The translations under genes were made by a program, and so were the position numbers. Positions 1 through 7,314 of a DNA stretch of 64,000 nucleotides are shown here, one piece after another. Under the pieces are notes generated by a model, which was not told the origin of the DNA, ran no database searches, and saw only the letters and a list, made by a program, of their open reading frames with translations. Source of the stretch: Candidatus Contendobacter odensis Run_B_J11 (GTDB lineage Bacteria > Pseudomonadota > Gammaproteobacteria > Competibacterales > Competibacteraceae); assembly GCF_000531125.1 (NCBI RefSeq), contig NZ_CBTK010000261.1, forward strand, positions 1-64,000, in the 5' to 3' direction. The stretch's first letter is position 1, and each line of letters begins with the position of its first letter.

Positions 1-1007
1 CCGGCGAGGGGTCAGTCACGCTCTGCATGATAGATCCGGTCACTCACCAGGCCACCCAGGTGTTTTCAACCCGACCGCGCCCGACCGCCGTCCCCCCGTT
101 TTGCAGTCGCCCGAACTGCACCGCCTGCTGGGGTGATGGAACCACGCATCCACTTGACGCCCGCAACGAAATCTTTTCAATCCCAGTCAAGGATCAGGGA
201 CAGCAGTTCGGAGTCCTGATCGTCCGCAACCCCGGATTGGAAGGGGTCGCCGCCTGGCAACTGCCGTTGCTGGAAGCGGTGGCGCGCCACCTTGCCGCCA
301 CGCTGCGAACCACCGAGCAGATAAAGCATCGCCAGCAGTTGGATTTATTGGAAGAACGCAATGCTATTGCTCGCGAGTTGCATGACTCATTGGCGCAATC
401 CCTGTCCTACCTGAAAATTCAGATCAGCCGCCTGCAAGCCCTGCTGAGCGACGCGGAAACTGCCCCGGAGGCGCGCGACATCGTCAATGAGCTGCGTAAG
501 GGGTTAAATAGCGCCTACCGCCAGTTGCGGGAACTGATCACGACCTTTCGTCTGAAAATGGAATATACCCAGATGGAAGATAGCCTGAGCGAGGTGGCGC
601 AGGAGTTTAGCCGCCGTGGACATTTGCCCATCGACCTGGATTGCGCTGGCTGGCAATGTAAGCTCAAGCCTAACGAGCAGATTCACGTCATGCACATCAT
701 CCGGGAAGCGCTGAATAATGCGGTAAAGCACGCCCATGCCAACCGCATTACAATCCGGCTCAGCAGTAGTCTGGACAGCGGTGAGGCGATCATCGCTGTT
801 AGCGACAACGGCGTCGGCCTACCCGCTCACCTCGAGCGCGAGAATCATTTTGGTCTCAGCATCATGCGCGAACGGGCCCGCCATTTGAGCGGTACTCTGG
901 ACCTGGAATCCCAGCCTGCCGGCGGCTTGCATGTACAACTACGATTTATGCCAGCCGCGCACCGCCCGTCCCCGACTGAACACACGCATGAGGCACGATA
1001 TGCTTGA
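1..1007 (+). CDS. narX: Nitrate/nitrite sensor histidine kinase NarX, 5' end missing
   Basis: C-terminal part of a NarX/NarQ-family kinase; the frame is open back to the first bases of the window, so the periplasmic sensor, membrane segments and HAMP domain lie outside it. What is visible: a Cys cluster (CSRPNCTAC, about residue 26 after the first internal Met), as in the NarX central module; a HisKA_3 H-box ARELHDSLAQSLSYLK with the phospho-acceptor His; then a HATPase_c domain with the N-box EALNNAVKHAH, G1 box SDNGVGLP and a G2-like FGLSIMRERA. The family senses nitrate and nitrite in the periplasm and phosphorylates NarL. The stop codon lies inside the start region of narL, so the two are translationally linked. 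Confident in family; NarX rather than NarQ rests on the Cys cluster and narL linkage. Confidence 0.93.
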   Translation, partial: GEGSVTLCMIDPVTHQATQVFSTRPRPTAVPPFCSRPNCTACWGDGTTHPLDARNEIFSIPVKDQGQQFGVLIVRNPGLEGVAAWQLPLLEAVARHLAATLRTTEQIKHRQQLDLLEERNAIARELHDSLAQSLSYLKIQISRLQALLSDAETAPEARDIVNELRKGLNSAYRQLRELITTFRLKMEYTQMEDSLSEVAQEFSRRGHLPIDLDCAGWQCKLKPNEQIHVMHIIREALNNAVKHAHANRITIRLSSSLDSGEAIIAVSDNGVGLPAHLERENHFGLSIMRERARHLSGTLDLESQPAGGLHVQLRFMPAAHRPSPTEHTHEARYA

Positions 1008-1650
1008 CGAAACTCAGACCATCCTGGTTATTGACGACCATCCGCTGATGCGCCGAGGGATTCTGCAACTCATCGCCATGGAGGGTTCTCTGCGGCTGGT
1101 CGGTGAGGCCGGCAACGGTCAGCAGGGGCTGGAATTAGCCTGCCAGTTGCAGCCCGACTTGATTTTACTTGATCTGAATATGCGTGGTTTAAGCGGTTTG
1201 GATACTTTGAAAGCGATCAAGGCTGCTGGTCTGGACGTGCGGGTGATCATCCTTACCGTCTCCGATAGCGAAGACGATGTGGTCTCAGCGCTGCGGGCGG
1301 GCGCCGATGGTTACCTGCTCAAGGACATGGAGCCAGAAGACGTATTGCACAGCCTGAAGATCGCCGCGCAAGGCCGGATGGCGCTCGGCGAACGGGTTGC
1401 AGAAATTCTGGCTAATTCTCTGCGCCACGAAAGCCAGCCCAAGCCGGCGGGCAGCGTCGGATTAACCGAACGGGAACAGAAAATCCTCTCACTGATCGCC
1501 GTCGGCCATAGCAACAAGCTGATTGCTCGCGAACTGAAAATCACTGAAGGCACGGTGAAGGTGCATGTCAAACACTTGCTGAGCAAGCTCGATCTGGATT
1601 CGCGGGTTGAGGCGGCGATTTGGGCGGTCAAGAACGGTCTTCGCAAATAA
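1000..1650 (+). CDS. narL: Nitrate/nitrite response regulator NarL
   Basis: Receiver domain (residues about 5-120; acidic pocket DDHP near the start, phospho-acceptor Asp in LILLDLN, conserved Lys in LLKDMEPED) followed by a LuxR/GerE helix-turn-helix (LTEREQKILSLIAVGHSNKLIA and downstream TVKVHVKHLLSKL). This is the FixJ/NarL class. I take the ATG at 1000 because a GAGG at 990-993 sits at good distance, and the receiver domain begins at once; ATGs or other starts further upstream would overlap narX by up to 76 bases. It should be phosphorylated by NarX and bind TACYYMT heptamers, a cluster of which lies upstream of narK in this window. Confidence 0.93.
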   Translation: MLDETQTILVIDDHPLMRRGILQLIAMEGSLRLVGEAGNGQQGLELACQLQPDLILLDLNMRGLSGLDTLKAIKAAGLDVRVIILTVSDSEDDVVSALRAGADGYLLKDMEPEDVLHSLKIAAQGRMALGERVAEILANSLRHESQPKPAGSVGLTEREQKILSLIAVGHSNKLIARELKITEGTVKVHVKHLLSKLDLDSRVEAAIWAVKNGLRK

Positions 1651-1683
1651 ATGTCTTCAGAATGATAATTTCTACCCATCCGC

Positions 1684-2835
1684 TCATCTCTCCGTTGCCC
1701 GCTGCACCAGCGCCCAGTGCAAGCCGGCAATGAGGTCGGACTGAGTAATCATACCTACCAGCTTGTCGTTGGTATCAACCACCGGTAGATGATGAAAGCC
1801 AAAGTCAGACAACATAGGCACCAACTCTAGCAAGGGCTGGTCTTCACGCACCGTCTTGACCGTCCGGGTCATAACATTCTCGACCCGTGGTTCGTTCCCG
1901 GATTGCCCGGATAACCAAACAGCCAAGGTGTGTGCATCCTGTTGTAATCCTTCAATTGGAATGTGTTTAAGCAAATCTACAAGAGTGATCACTCCCACCA
2001 ATTGTCCGATGTGATCGAGCACAGGCAACGCCCCAACCTTGTGCTGGCGCAATAGGCGCCAAGCCTCGCCTGCCCACTGCAGGGAAGAAATAGTCACCAA
2101 TTCACGGGACATCACGGATGCACAGTTGAGTTCACCAAACACCCGAGTTATCGCATTATCTTCTGCCTGCGCCATCAGGCGCTGCAATTCGGCGGCGCCG
2201 ATATCCGGCATCACCTGTTCCTTGGCCAGCGCCGCGCGCACGTCCTCGGCCCGCACCCCAGTACGCGCAGTGGGTAGCGGATTGCCTACCCCGTGCGGGT
2301 CGGGCATGGGCGAGCGCGGCGGATGCGGATAAGCGCGGCCGAGGAGGCGATTGAGACCCCAGGCCAACGCCAACAACAAAATGGCGTTGAGGGCTACCGG
2401 GGTGAGTAAGTAGCCGTAACCGAATTGCTGTACTTCGTGGTGGGCCAGGATGGGGATGAGCGCAGCAGCCCCACCCGGTGGATGCAGGCAATGCAAGCGA
2501 AGCATGGCGAAGGTAGCCAGAAAAATAGCAAGGCCACAGGCCAGCAGGGGAGGCTCAACCCAACGCGCCAGGGTAATCCCGATGGTGATGCTGATCAGTT
2601 GACCACCGATAAAGGGCCAAGGCTGAGCCAATGGGCTAGTGGGCAAGGCCAGCAGAATAATGGCCGATGCGCCCATCGAGGCAATCAGCACCGGCGCCAA
2701 GGCGCCAGGCGCCAGTAGAGTAGAGAGGATGCCGGTGAGCAGCACCGCCACACCGATAGCAACAGCGGCGCGTAATGCTTCCCGCGTAGAAAGCGGTGGG
2801 GTGTCCGGTAAGCAACTCTGGAGAAAAGCAAACAT
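1684..2835 (-). CDS. HPP-family integral membrane protein with two C-terminal CBS domains
   Basis: The N-terminal half (about residues 15-170) is a run of hydrophobic helices containing the signature LHCLHPPGGAAAL that names the HPP family. The C-terminal half carries two CBS repeats (about 240-300, with SVMSRELVTISSLQWAGEAW, and 315-375, with VENVMTRTVKTVREDQPLLE). CBS pairs usually bind adenine nucleotides and gate a partner domain. A plant chloroplast HPP protein (AtNITR2;1) has been reported to move nitrite; the position here, convergent with narL and divergent from narK, fits a nitrite or nitrate role, but this is inference. It shares the 276-bp regulatory region with narK. Confidence 0.85.
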   Translation of the reverse strand: MFAFLQSCLPDTPPLSTREALRAAVAIGVAVLLTGILSTLLAPGALAPVLIASMGASAIILLALPTSPLAQPWPFIGGQLISITIGITLARWVEPPLLACGLAIFLATFAMLRLHCLHPPGGAAALIPILAHHEVQQFGYGYLLTPVALNAILLLALAWGLNRLLGRAYPHPPRSPMPDPHGVGNPLPTARTGVRAEDVRAALAKEQVMPDIGAAELQRLMAQAEDNAITRVFGELNCASVMSRELVTISSLQWAGEAWRLLRQHKVGALPVLDHIGQLVGVITLVDLLKHIPIEGLQQDAHTLAVWLSGQSGNEPRVENVMTRTVKTVREDQPLLELVPMLSDFGFHHLPVVDTNDKLVGMITQSDLIAGLHWALVQRATER

Positions 2836-2860
2836 ATGGTTCTATTAAACCAGAGGCGTG

Positions 2861-2901
2861 AGAGGTATCCCCAGGTACTTCGGAATACCTCCAAGGAGGT
2901 A
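2861..2901. promoter_or_regulatory. Cluster of NarL/NarP heptamers, including a 7-2-7 inverted pair
   Basis: TACCTCC-AA-GGAGGTA at 2886-2901 is a perfect palindrome; each half matches 6 of 7 positions of the NarL heptamer TACYYMT in the 7-2-7 spacing that NarL and NarP prefer. AGAGGTA at 2861-2867 is an exact heptamer on the minus strand, and TACTTCG at 2876-2882 matches 6 of 7. The palindrome centre is about 195 bases upstream of the predicted narK transcription start. Confidence 0.7.
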
Positions 2902-2979
2902 CTATTCTTTCAAGGGTTTTCCAAACACCCAGGTTGTTTTTACATAAAAATAATACAAAACAATTAGTTAATAGAAAAA

Positions 2980-2992
2980 AATCAAGTACTCT
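2980..2992 (+). promoter_or_regulatory. Possible IHF site
   Basis: AATCAAGTACTCT matches WATCAANNNNTTR at all but one informative position and lies in an A/T-rich stretch with A-tracts, between the NarL heptamers and the FNR box, where a DNA bend would be expected. IHF sites are degenerate, so this is only suggestive. Confidence 0.35.
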
Positions 2993-3039
2993 AAAAGAGG
3001 TAAATATCCAGCGCAAACGCCTGAAGCCCAGAAAAAACC

Positions 3040-3053
3040 TTGATTTTCATCAA
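3040..3053 (+). promoter_or_regulatory. FNR box upstream of narK
   Basis: TTGATTTTCATCAA is an exact match to the FNR consensus TTGAT-N4-ATCAA. Its centre is 41.5 bases upstream of a start predicted from the -10 hexamer at 3076-3081, the defining spacing of class II FNR-activated promoters. This predicts anaerobic induction of the narK-narGHJI-moaA operon. Confidence 0.88.
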
Positions 3054-3075
3054 GCTATTACCCTCTGCTTAAACG

Positions 3076-3081
3076 TAATAT
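3076..3081 (+). promoter_or_regulatory. -10 element of the narK promoter
   Basis: TAATAT, five of six matches to TATAAT. With a transcription start near 3088 it places the FNR box at -41.5; no good -35 hexamer is seen, as expected when FNR replaces it. Confidence 0.65.
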
Positions 3082-3111
3082 TGCGACCGCAGCATTCTCG
3101 TGAGGTCCGCA

Positions 3112-5808
3112 ATGGCTACGCTCAAACAAAAACAAGTTTCCGTTCTGACGATGAGCACTCTGGCCTTCGCGGTGAATTTCGCCGTGTGGGTCATGTTTTC
3201 CGTCATCGGGATCAAGATTAAAAGCGAACTCAATCTTAACGAAACCGAATTCGGCCTGTTGGTGGCGACGCCGATTCTGACCGGCTCTCTGGTGCGCTTG
3301 CCCTTAGGGCTGTTGACCGACCGCTACGGCGGAAGAATCGTGTTCTTCATCCAGATGCTCCTGGTGTCGATTCCGACCTGGCTGGTCTCCTACGCCACCG
3401 AGTATTGGCAATATCTGGTGCTGGGCCTGTTCGTCGGGCTGGCCGGCGGCTCCTTCGCGGTCGGCATCGCCTACACCTCGACCTGGTTCAGCAAGGAGCG
3501 GCAGGGCACGGCGATGGGCATTTTCGGGGCCGGCAACGCCGGGTCGTCGCTGACCAAGTTTATCGCCCCGCTGATCATTGCCGCGTTCGGCGGCGCTTGG
3601 CAGATGGTGCCCAAAATTTACGCCGTCGCCATGGTGGTGATGGCGGCGCTGTTCTGGTTCTTCACCTACACCGACCCGCTGCATGAGAAAGACGCTCAGC
3701 AGAATCGGTCCCGCCAGACCCTCGGTCAACAGCTCACGCCGCTGCTCGATGCCCGGGTGTGGCGCTTCGGTCTGGCTTACGCTTTCGTTTTCGGCGCGTT
3801 CGTGGCCATGGCGCTGTGGCTGCCCAAGTACTACGTCGGCGAATACGGCCTGCCGTTGGCTGCCGCCGCCTTCCTGACCATCTTCTTCGACCTGCCTTCC
3901 GGGGCGATTCGCGCCTTGGGTGGCTGGGCCTCCGATAAATGGGGCGGCAATACCGTGACCTGGTGGGTGCTGTGGGTCAGCCTGATTTGCCTGTTCCTGC
4001 TCAGCTATCCGCCCACCACCCTGATCATTCACGGCATCAAGGGCGAGGTGGCGGTCAACCTGGGCGTGGGCATCGTGCTGTTTACGGCGCTGGTGTTCAT
4101 CGTCGGCCTGGCGCAGGGTTTTGGCAAGGCCAGCGTCTATCGCAGTCTGGCCGATCATTATCCCACCCAGATGGGCGTGGTTGGCGGCATCGTCGGCCTG
4201 ATCGGCGGGATGGGCGGCTTTGTCCTGCCGATCATGTTTGGCGTCGCCGCCGACGCTGTTGGCGTGCGCAGCAGTTGCTTCATGCTGATGTTTCTGCTGG
4301 TGGTGGTCACCATGATCTGGACCTGGGTGGCCGAGAACAATGAGCGCGAAGCCATCCTGGAGCGGCATGCCGACGTCCGCGCCGAACTGGTGGGTGCCGA
4401 ACTCATCGAGCGGGCGCGGCCACGTCGGCATCTGTTGATCGACTGGCGGCCGGATGACGAGACGTTCTGGGAGAAGACCGGCCGGCGGATCGCCAACCGC
4501 AACCTGTGGCTGTCGATGCCCGCCCTATTGCTGGCCTTCGCGGTCTGGGTGGTGTGGAGCGTGATCGTGGTCGAGCTGCCGCACGTCGGCTTTAAGTTCA
4601 CCACCAACCAACTGTTCTGGCTAGCGGCGCTGCCGGGGCTATCGGGGGCGTTTTTCCGGGCGTTGTACTCGTTCGTGGTGCCGATCTTCGGCGGTCGCAA
4701 CTGGACCGTGTTCAGCACCGCACTGCTGTTGCTGCCGACTTTGTGGATCGGCGTTGCGGTGCAGGATATCAACACCAACTACGCGGTGTTCGTGGTCATC
4801 GCCCTGCTATGCGGCCTTGGGGCGGGCAACTTTTCCTCCAGCATGGCCAACATCAGCTTCTTTTATCCGCAGCGGTTGCAAGGCACCGCGCTGGGCCTGA
4901 ACGGTGGCATTGGCAACCTGGGCGTTGGACTGGCGCAGCTCATTGCGCCCATCGCCGTCTACAGCGGAGCGCTGCTGATTCTGGGCGGCAACGCGCAAAG
5001 CCATACCGATGGCGGGGTAACCACCCAAATCTGGGTACAGAACGCCGGCTTCATCTGGGCGCCGTTCATCGTCGCCGCCGCCGTCGCCGCCTGGTTCGGC
5101 ATGGACAACATCGCCAGCGTCAAGGCCGGTTTCGCTGAGCAGGTGGCGATCTTCAAGCACAAGCATCAGTGGTTGATGAGCTGGCTCTATACCGGCACCT
5201 TCGGTTCGTTCATTGGTTTGGCGGTCAGCTTCCCGATGCTGGTCAACACTGAGTTCCCCGGGGTGGATGCTTTCAAATTCGCCTTCATCGGTCCGTTGCT
5301 CGCGGCGCTGGTGCGGCCCATTGGCGGCTGGCTGTCCGACCGCCGGGGTGGCGCACCGATCACCTTCTGGAGCTTTGTCGTCATGGCGGTGGCTGCTCTG
5401 GCTTCCGTGGCGTTTCTGCCAGCGGCGGATAGCGGCGGTCATGCGGTCGGTTTCGTGGCGATGTTCCTGATTTTGTTTCTCGGCGCCGGGATCGGCAACG
5501 GCTCCACTTTCCGCATGATCCCGACCATCTTCCGCACCTTGCACGAGCGGGAGGTGATGGATCGCAACGATGCGGCGGCGCTGGAACAGGCGCGGCGCGT
5601 CGGTGCCACCGAGGCCGCCGCCACCATGGGCTTCAGCTCGGCGGTTGCGGCTTTCGGCGGGTTCTTCATCCCAATTGCCTGCGGCGCCTCGATCAATCTG
5701 ACCGGCAGTCCCCAAGGCGCGCTGATCTTCTTCAGCCTGTTCTACCTGACCTGCCTGTGGATCACCTGGCGGTGGTATTCCGGCAAGGAGGCGGAGGCGC
5801 CCTGTTGA
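3112..5808 (+). CDS. narK: Fused NarK1-NarK2 nitrate/nitrite transporter
   Basis: About 898 residues, twice the usual NarK length: two complete MFS units of the nitrate/nitrite porter (NNP) family in one chain. Unit 1 (about residues 10-408) has the NNP signature as GAGNAGSS after ERQGTAMG; unit 2 (about 460-895) has RLQGTALGLNGGIGNLG and a preceding GNFSSSMANISFFYP. They are joined by a charged cytoplasmic linker of about 50 residues ending WRPDDETFWEKTGR. In Paracoccus such a fusion joins a nitrate/proton symporter (NarK1) to a nitrate/nitrite antiporter (NarK2); the same division is likely here. Start ATG 3112 is chosen for the GAGG at 3102-3105; a GTG at 3100 is also in frame. First gene after the FNR-type promoter. 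Confidence 0.92.
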   Translation: MATLKQKQVSVLTMSTLAFAVNFAVWVMFSVIGIKIKSELNLNETEFGLLVATPILTGSLVRLPLGLLTDRYGGRIVFFIQMLLVSIPTWLVSYATEYWQYLVLGLFVGLAGGSFAVGIAYTSTWFSKERQGTAMGIFGAGNAGSSLTKFIAPLIIAAFGGAWQMVPKIYAVAMVVMAALFWFFTYTDPLHEKDAQQNRSRQTLGQQLTPLLDARVWRFGLAYAFVFGAFVAMALWLPKYYVGEYGLPLAAAAFLTIFFDLPSGAIRALGGWASDKWGGNTVTWWVLWVSLICLFLLSYPPTTLIIHGIKGEVAVNLGVGIVLFTALVFIVGLAQGFGKASVYRSLADHYPTQMGVVGGIVGLIGGMGGFVLPIMFGVAADAVGVRSSCFMLMFLLVVVTMIWTWVAENNEREAILERHADVRAELVGAELIERARPRRHLLIDWRPDDETFWEKTGRRIANRNLWLSMPALLLAFAVWVVWSVIVVELPHVGFKFTTNQLFWLAALPGLSGAFFRALYSFVVPIFGGRNWTVFSTALLLLPTLWIGVAVQDINTNYAVFVVIALLCGLGAGNFSSSMANISFFYPQRLQGTALGLNGGIGNLGVGLAQLIAPIAVYSGALLILGGNAQSHTDGGVTTQIWVQNAGFIWAPFIVAAAVAAWFGMDNIASVKAGFAEQVAIFKHKHQWLMSWLYTGTFGSFIGLAVSFPMLVNTEFPGVDAFKFAFIGPLLAALVRPIGGWLSDRRGGAPITFWSFVVMAVAALASVAFLPAADSGGHAVGFVAMFLILFLGAGIGNGSTFRMIPTIFRTLHEREVMDRNDAAALEQARRVGATEAAATMGFSSAVAAFGGFFIPIACGASINLTGSPQGALIFFSLFYLTCLWITWRWYSGKEAEAPC

Positions 5809-5828
5809 TGAGCTACCTCTTATCCCAA

Positions 5829-5852
5829 CCTTTCTCCCTCAAGGGGAGAAGG
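5829..5852. repeat. C/G-rich hairpin repeat (copy a)
   Basis: TTCTCCC-TCAA-GGGGAGAA stem-loop preceded by a pyrimidine-rich arm (CTCTTATCCCAACC) in the narK-narK gap. It belongs to the dispersed hairpin family also seen at 13361, 14118, 14219, 19873, 20261, 29863, 32771 and 36660. No T-run follows, so it is not an ordinary terminator. Confidence 0.6.
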
Positions 5853-5890
5853 ATTTTAGAACCTCTGTTTTTGCGATGGAGCATCTTCGT

Positions 5891-7243
5891 ATGACCGAAC
5901 ACAACCCTCGAACATGGTTGAGCGTCTGGACTCCAGAAGATCCGGGGTTCTGGGAAACTACCGGCAAAAGTCTGGCTTGGAAGACGCTGACTATCACCAC
6001 CCTGAATCTGATGATGGCTTTCATCGTCTGGTTCATGATCAGCGCCCTGGTGGTGCGCCTGCCCAACATCGGCTTCAAGCTGACGCCGACCCAGTTGTTC
6101 TGGCTGGCGGCCATGCCGGGGCTGGCCGCCGGCATCCTGCGCGCCATCCACACCTTCCTGATTCCGCTGTACGGCACCCGCCATGTTGTGGCTTTCTCTA
6201 CCCTGTCGTTGCTGATTCCGGCGCTGGGCTGGTTCTTTGCGATTCAGGATCCGACCACGCCTTACTGGGTGTTGTTGCTGCTGTCGTTCTTGGCGGGGCT
6301 GGGCGGCGGCAATTTCAGCTCCTTCATGCCCTCGACCAGCCTGTTTTTCCCGAAACGCCTGCAAGGCACGGCGCTGGCGATTCAGGCTGGCATCGGCAAT
6401 TTCGGCGTCAGCGTAGTGCAATTCGTCACGCCGTGGATCATCGGTTTTGCGCTGTTCGGCACGCTGGCCGGCGTGTCTCAAACCTTCGTTCCTTCCGCAC
6501 CGGGCGCTGCTACCAAGCCGATGTGGTTGCAAAACGCGGCGTTGATTTACGTACCGTTCATCGTGGTGTTCGCCATCGCCGCCTGGACGATGCTGAAGTC
6601 GGTGCCGGTGCGGGCCAACTTCCGCGAGCAACTCGACATTTTCCACTTCAGCAACCGGCACGGCTTCTGGATGACCTCGCTCTACATCATGACTTTCGGC
6701 TCGTTCTCCGGCTTCGCCGCCACCTTCCCGTTGATGATCAAGCAGATGTATACGGTGTTGCCGGGTGGCCCGGACCCGCTGGCCTGGGCTTTCCTCGGCC
6801 CGTTGGTCGGGGCCGCCGCCCGGGTCGTGGCCGGCCCAATCTCCGATAAGTTAGGCGGCGCCATCGTGACGCATTGGTCCGGCATCGGCCTGCTGGCTTG
6901 CGCTATCGGCGTGACCTTCTACACCCATCCGACCTCGATGGAGCAGTTCCCGCTGTTCGTTGGGCTGATGCTGGGTGTGTTCTTCTTCAGTGGTTTCGGC
7001 AACGCCTCAACCTTCAAGCAGATGCCGATGATCTTCGAGCCGCGCCAGGCCGGCGGCATCATCGGCTGGACTTCGGCTATGGCCTCGTTCGGCCCGTTTA
7101 TTTTCGGAATGCTGATTGGCTGGTCGTTCGCCGCCACCGGTTCGCCGAATGCTTTCTTCTACGGCGTGGCGGTGTTTTACCTGTTCAACATCGTGATCAA
7201 TTGGTGGTTCTACGCCCGTAAAGGGGCGGAAAAACCGTGCTGA
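5891..7243 (+). CDS. narK2: Second NarK-type nitrate/nitrite transporter
   Basis: About 450 residues, one MFS unit of the NNP family, closest by eye to unit 2 of the preceding fused protein (shared FWETTGKS/FWEKTGRR entry, GFKLTPTQLFWLAAMPGL, GNFSSFMPSTSLFFPKRLQGTAL and the signature GIGNFG). Twelve membrane segments are evident. Start ATG 5891 is preferred since GGAG at 5878-5881 lies 9 bases ahead; an ATG at 5876 overlaps that site. It lies between the fused transporter and narG in the same direction, so with the fusion the operon provides three NNP units. Its exact direction of transport (antiport of nitrate for nitrite, or proton symport) cannot be told from sequence alone. Confidence 0.9.
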   Translation: MTEHNPRTWLSVWTPEDPGFWETTGKSLAWKTLTITTLNLMMAFIVWFMISALVVRLPNIGFKLTPTQLFWLAAMPGLAAGILRAIHTFLIPLYGTRHVVAFSTLSLLIPALGWFFAIQDPTTPYWVLLLLSFLAGLGGGNFSSFMPSTSLFFPKRLQGTALAIQAGIGNFGVSVVQFVTPWIIGFALFGTLAGVSQTFVPSAPGAATKPMWLQNAALIYVPFIVVFAIAAWTMLKSVPVRANFREQLDIFHFSNRHGFWMTSLYIMTFGSFSGFAATFPLMIKQMYTVLPGGPDPLAWAFLGPLVGAAARVVAGPISDKLGGAIVTHWSGIGLLACAIGVTFYTHPTSMEQFPLFVGLMLGVFFFSGFGNASTFKQMPMIFEPRQAGGIIGWTSAMASFGPFIFGMLIGWSFAATGSPNAFFYGVAVFYLFNIVINWWFYARKGAEKPC

Positions 7244-7314
7244 GTGAAGTGAATAGTGCATAGCGAATTAGTGAATAGCACTCGCTCATCGCTGATAAAA
7301 CGAGGTTCATCATC

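Larger units (their letters stand above)
2836..3111. promoter_or_regulatory. Divergent regulatory region between the HPP gene and narK
   Basis: 276 bp without a gene. From left to right it holds NarL-type heptamers (2861-2901), an A/T-rich stretch with an IHF-like site (2925-3000), an FNR box (3040-3053), a -10 hexamer (3076-3081) and a ribosome binding site for narK (3102-3105). The order and distances resemble the classical FNR/IHF/NarL-activated narG promoter of E. coli. Confidence 0.8.

Noticed and set aside
1673-1679. TACCCAT, an exact NarL heptamer
   Set aside because: Single copy between two convergent 3' ends, with no promoter nearby; expected by chance.
3304-4431. Long (375 codons) minus-strand open frame opposite narK
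   Set aside because: Composition (His, Gln, Gly, Asp-rich without hydrophobic core) is that of an antisense reading of a GC-rich membrane protein gene.
7249-7285. Repeated AGTGAATAG words before narG
   Set aside because: Short, imperfect, no fit to FNR, NarL or a promoter; noted only as low-complexity.
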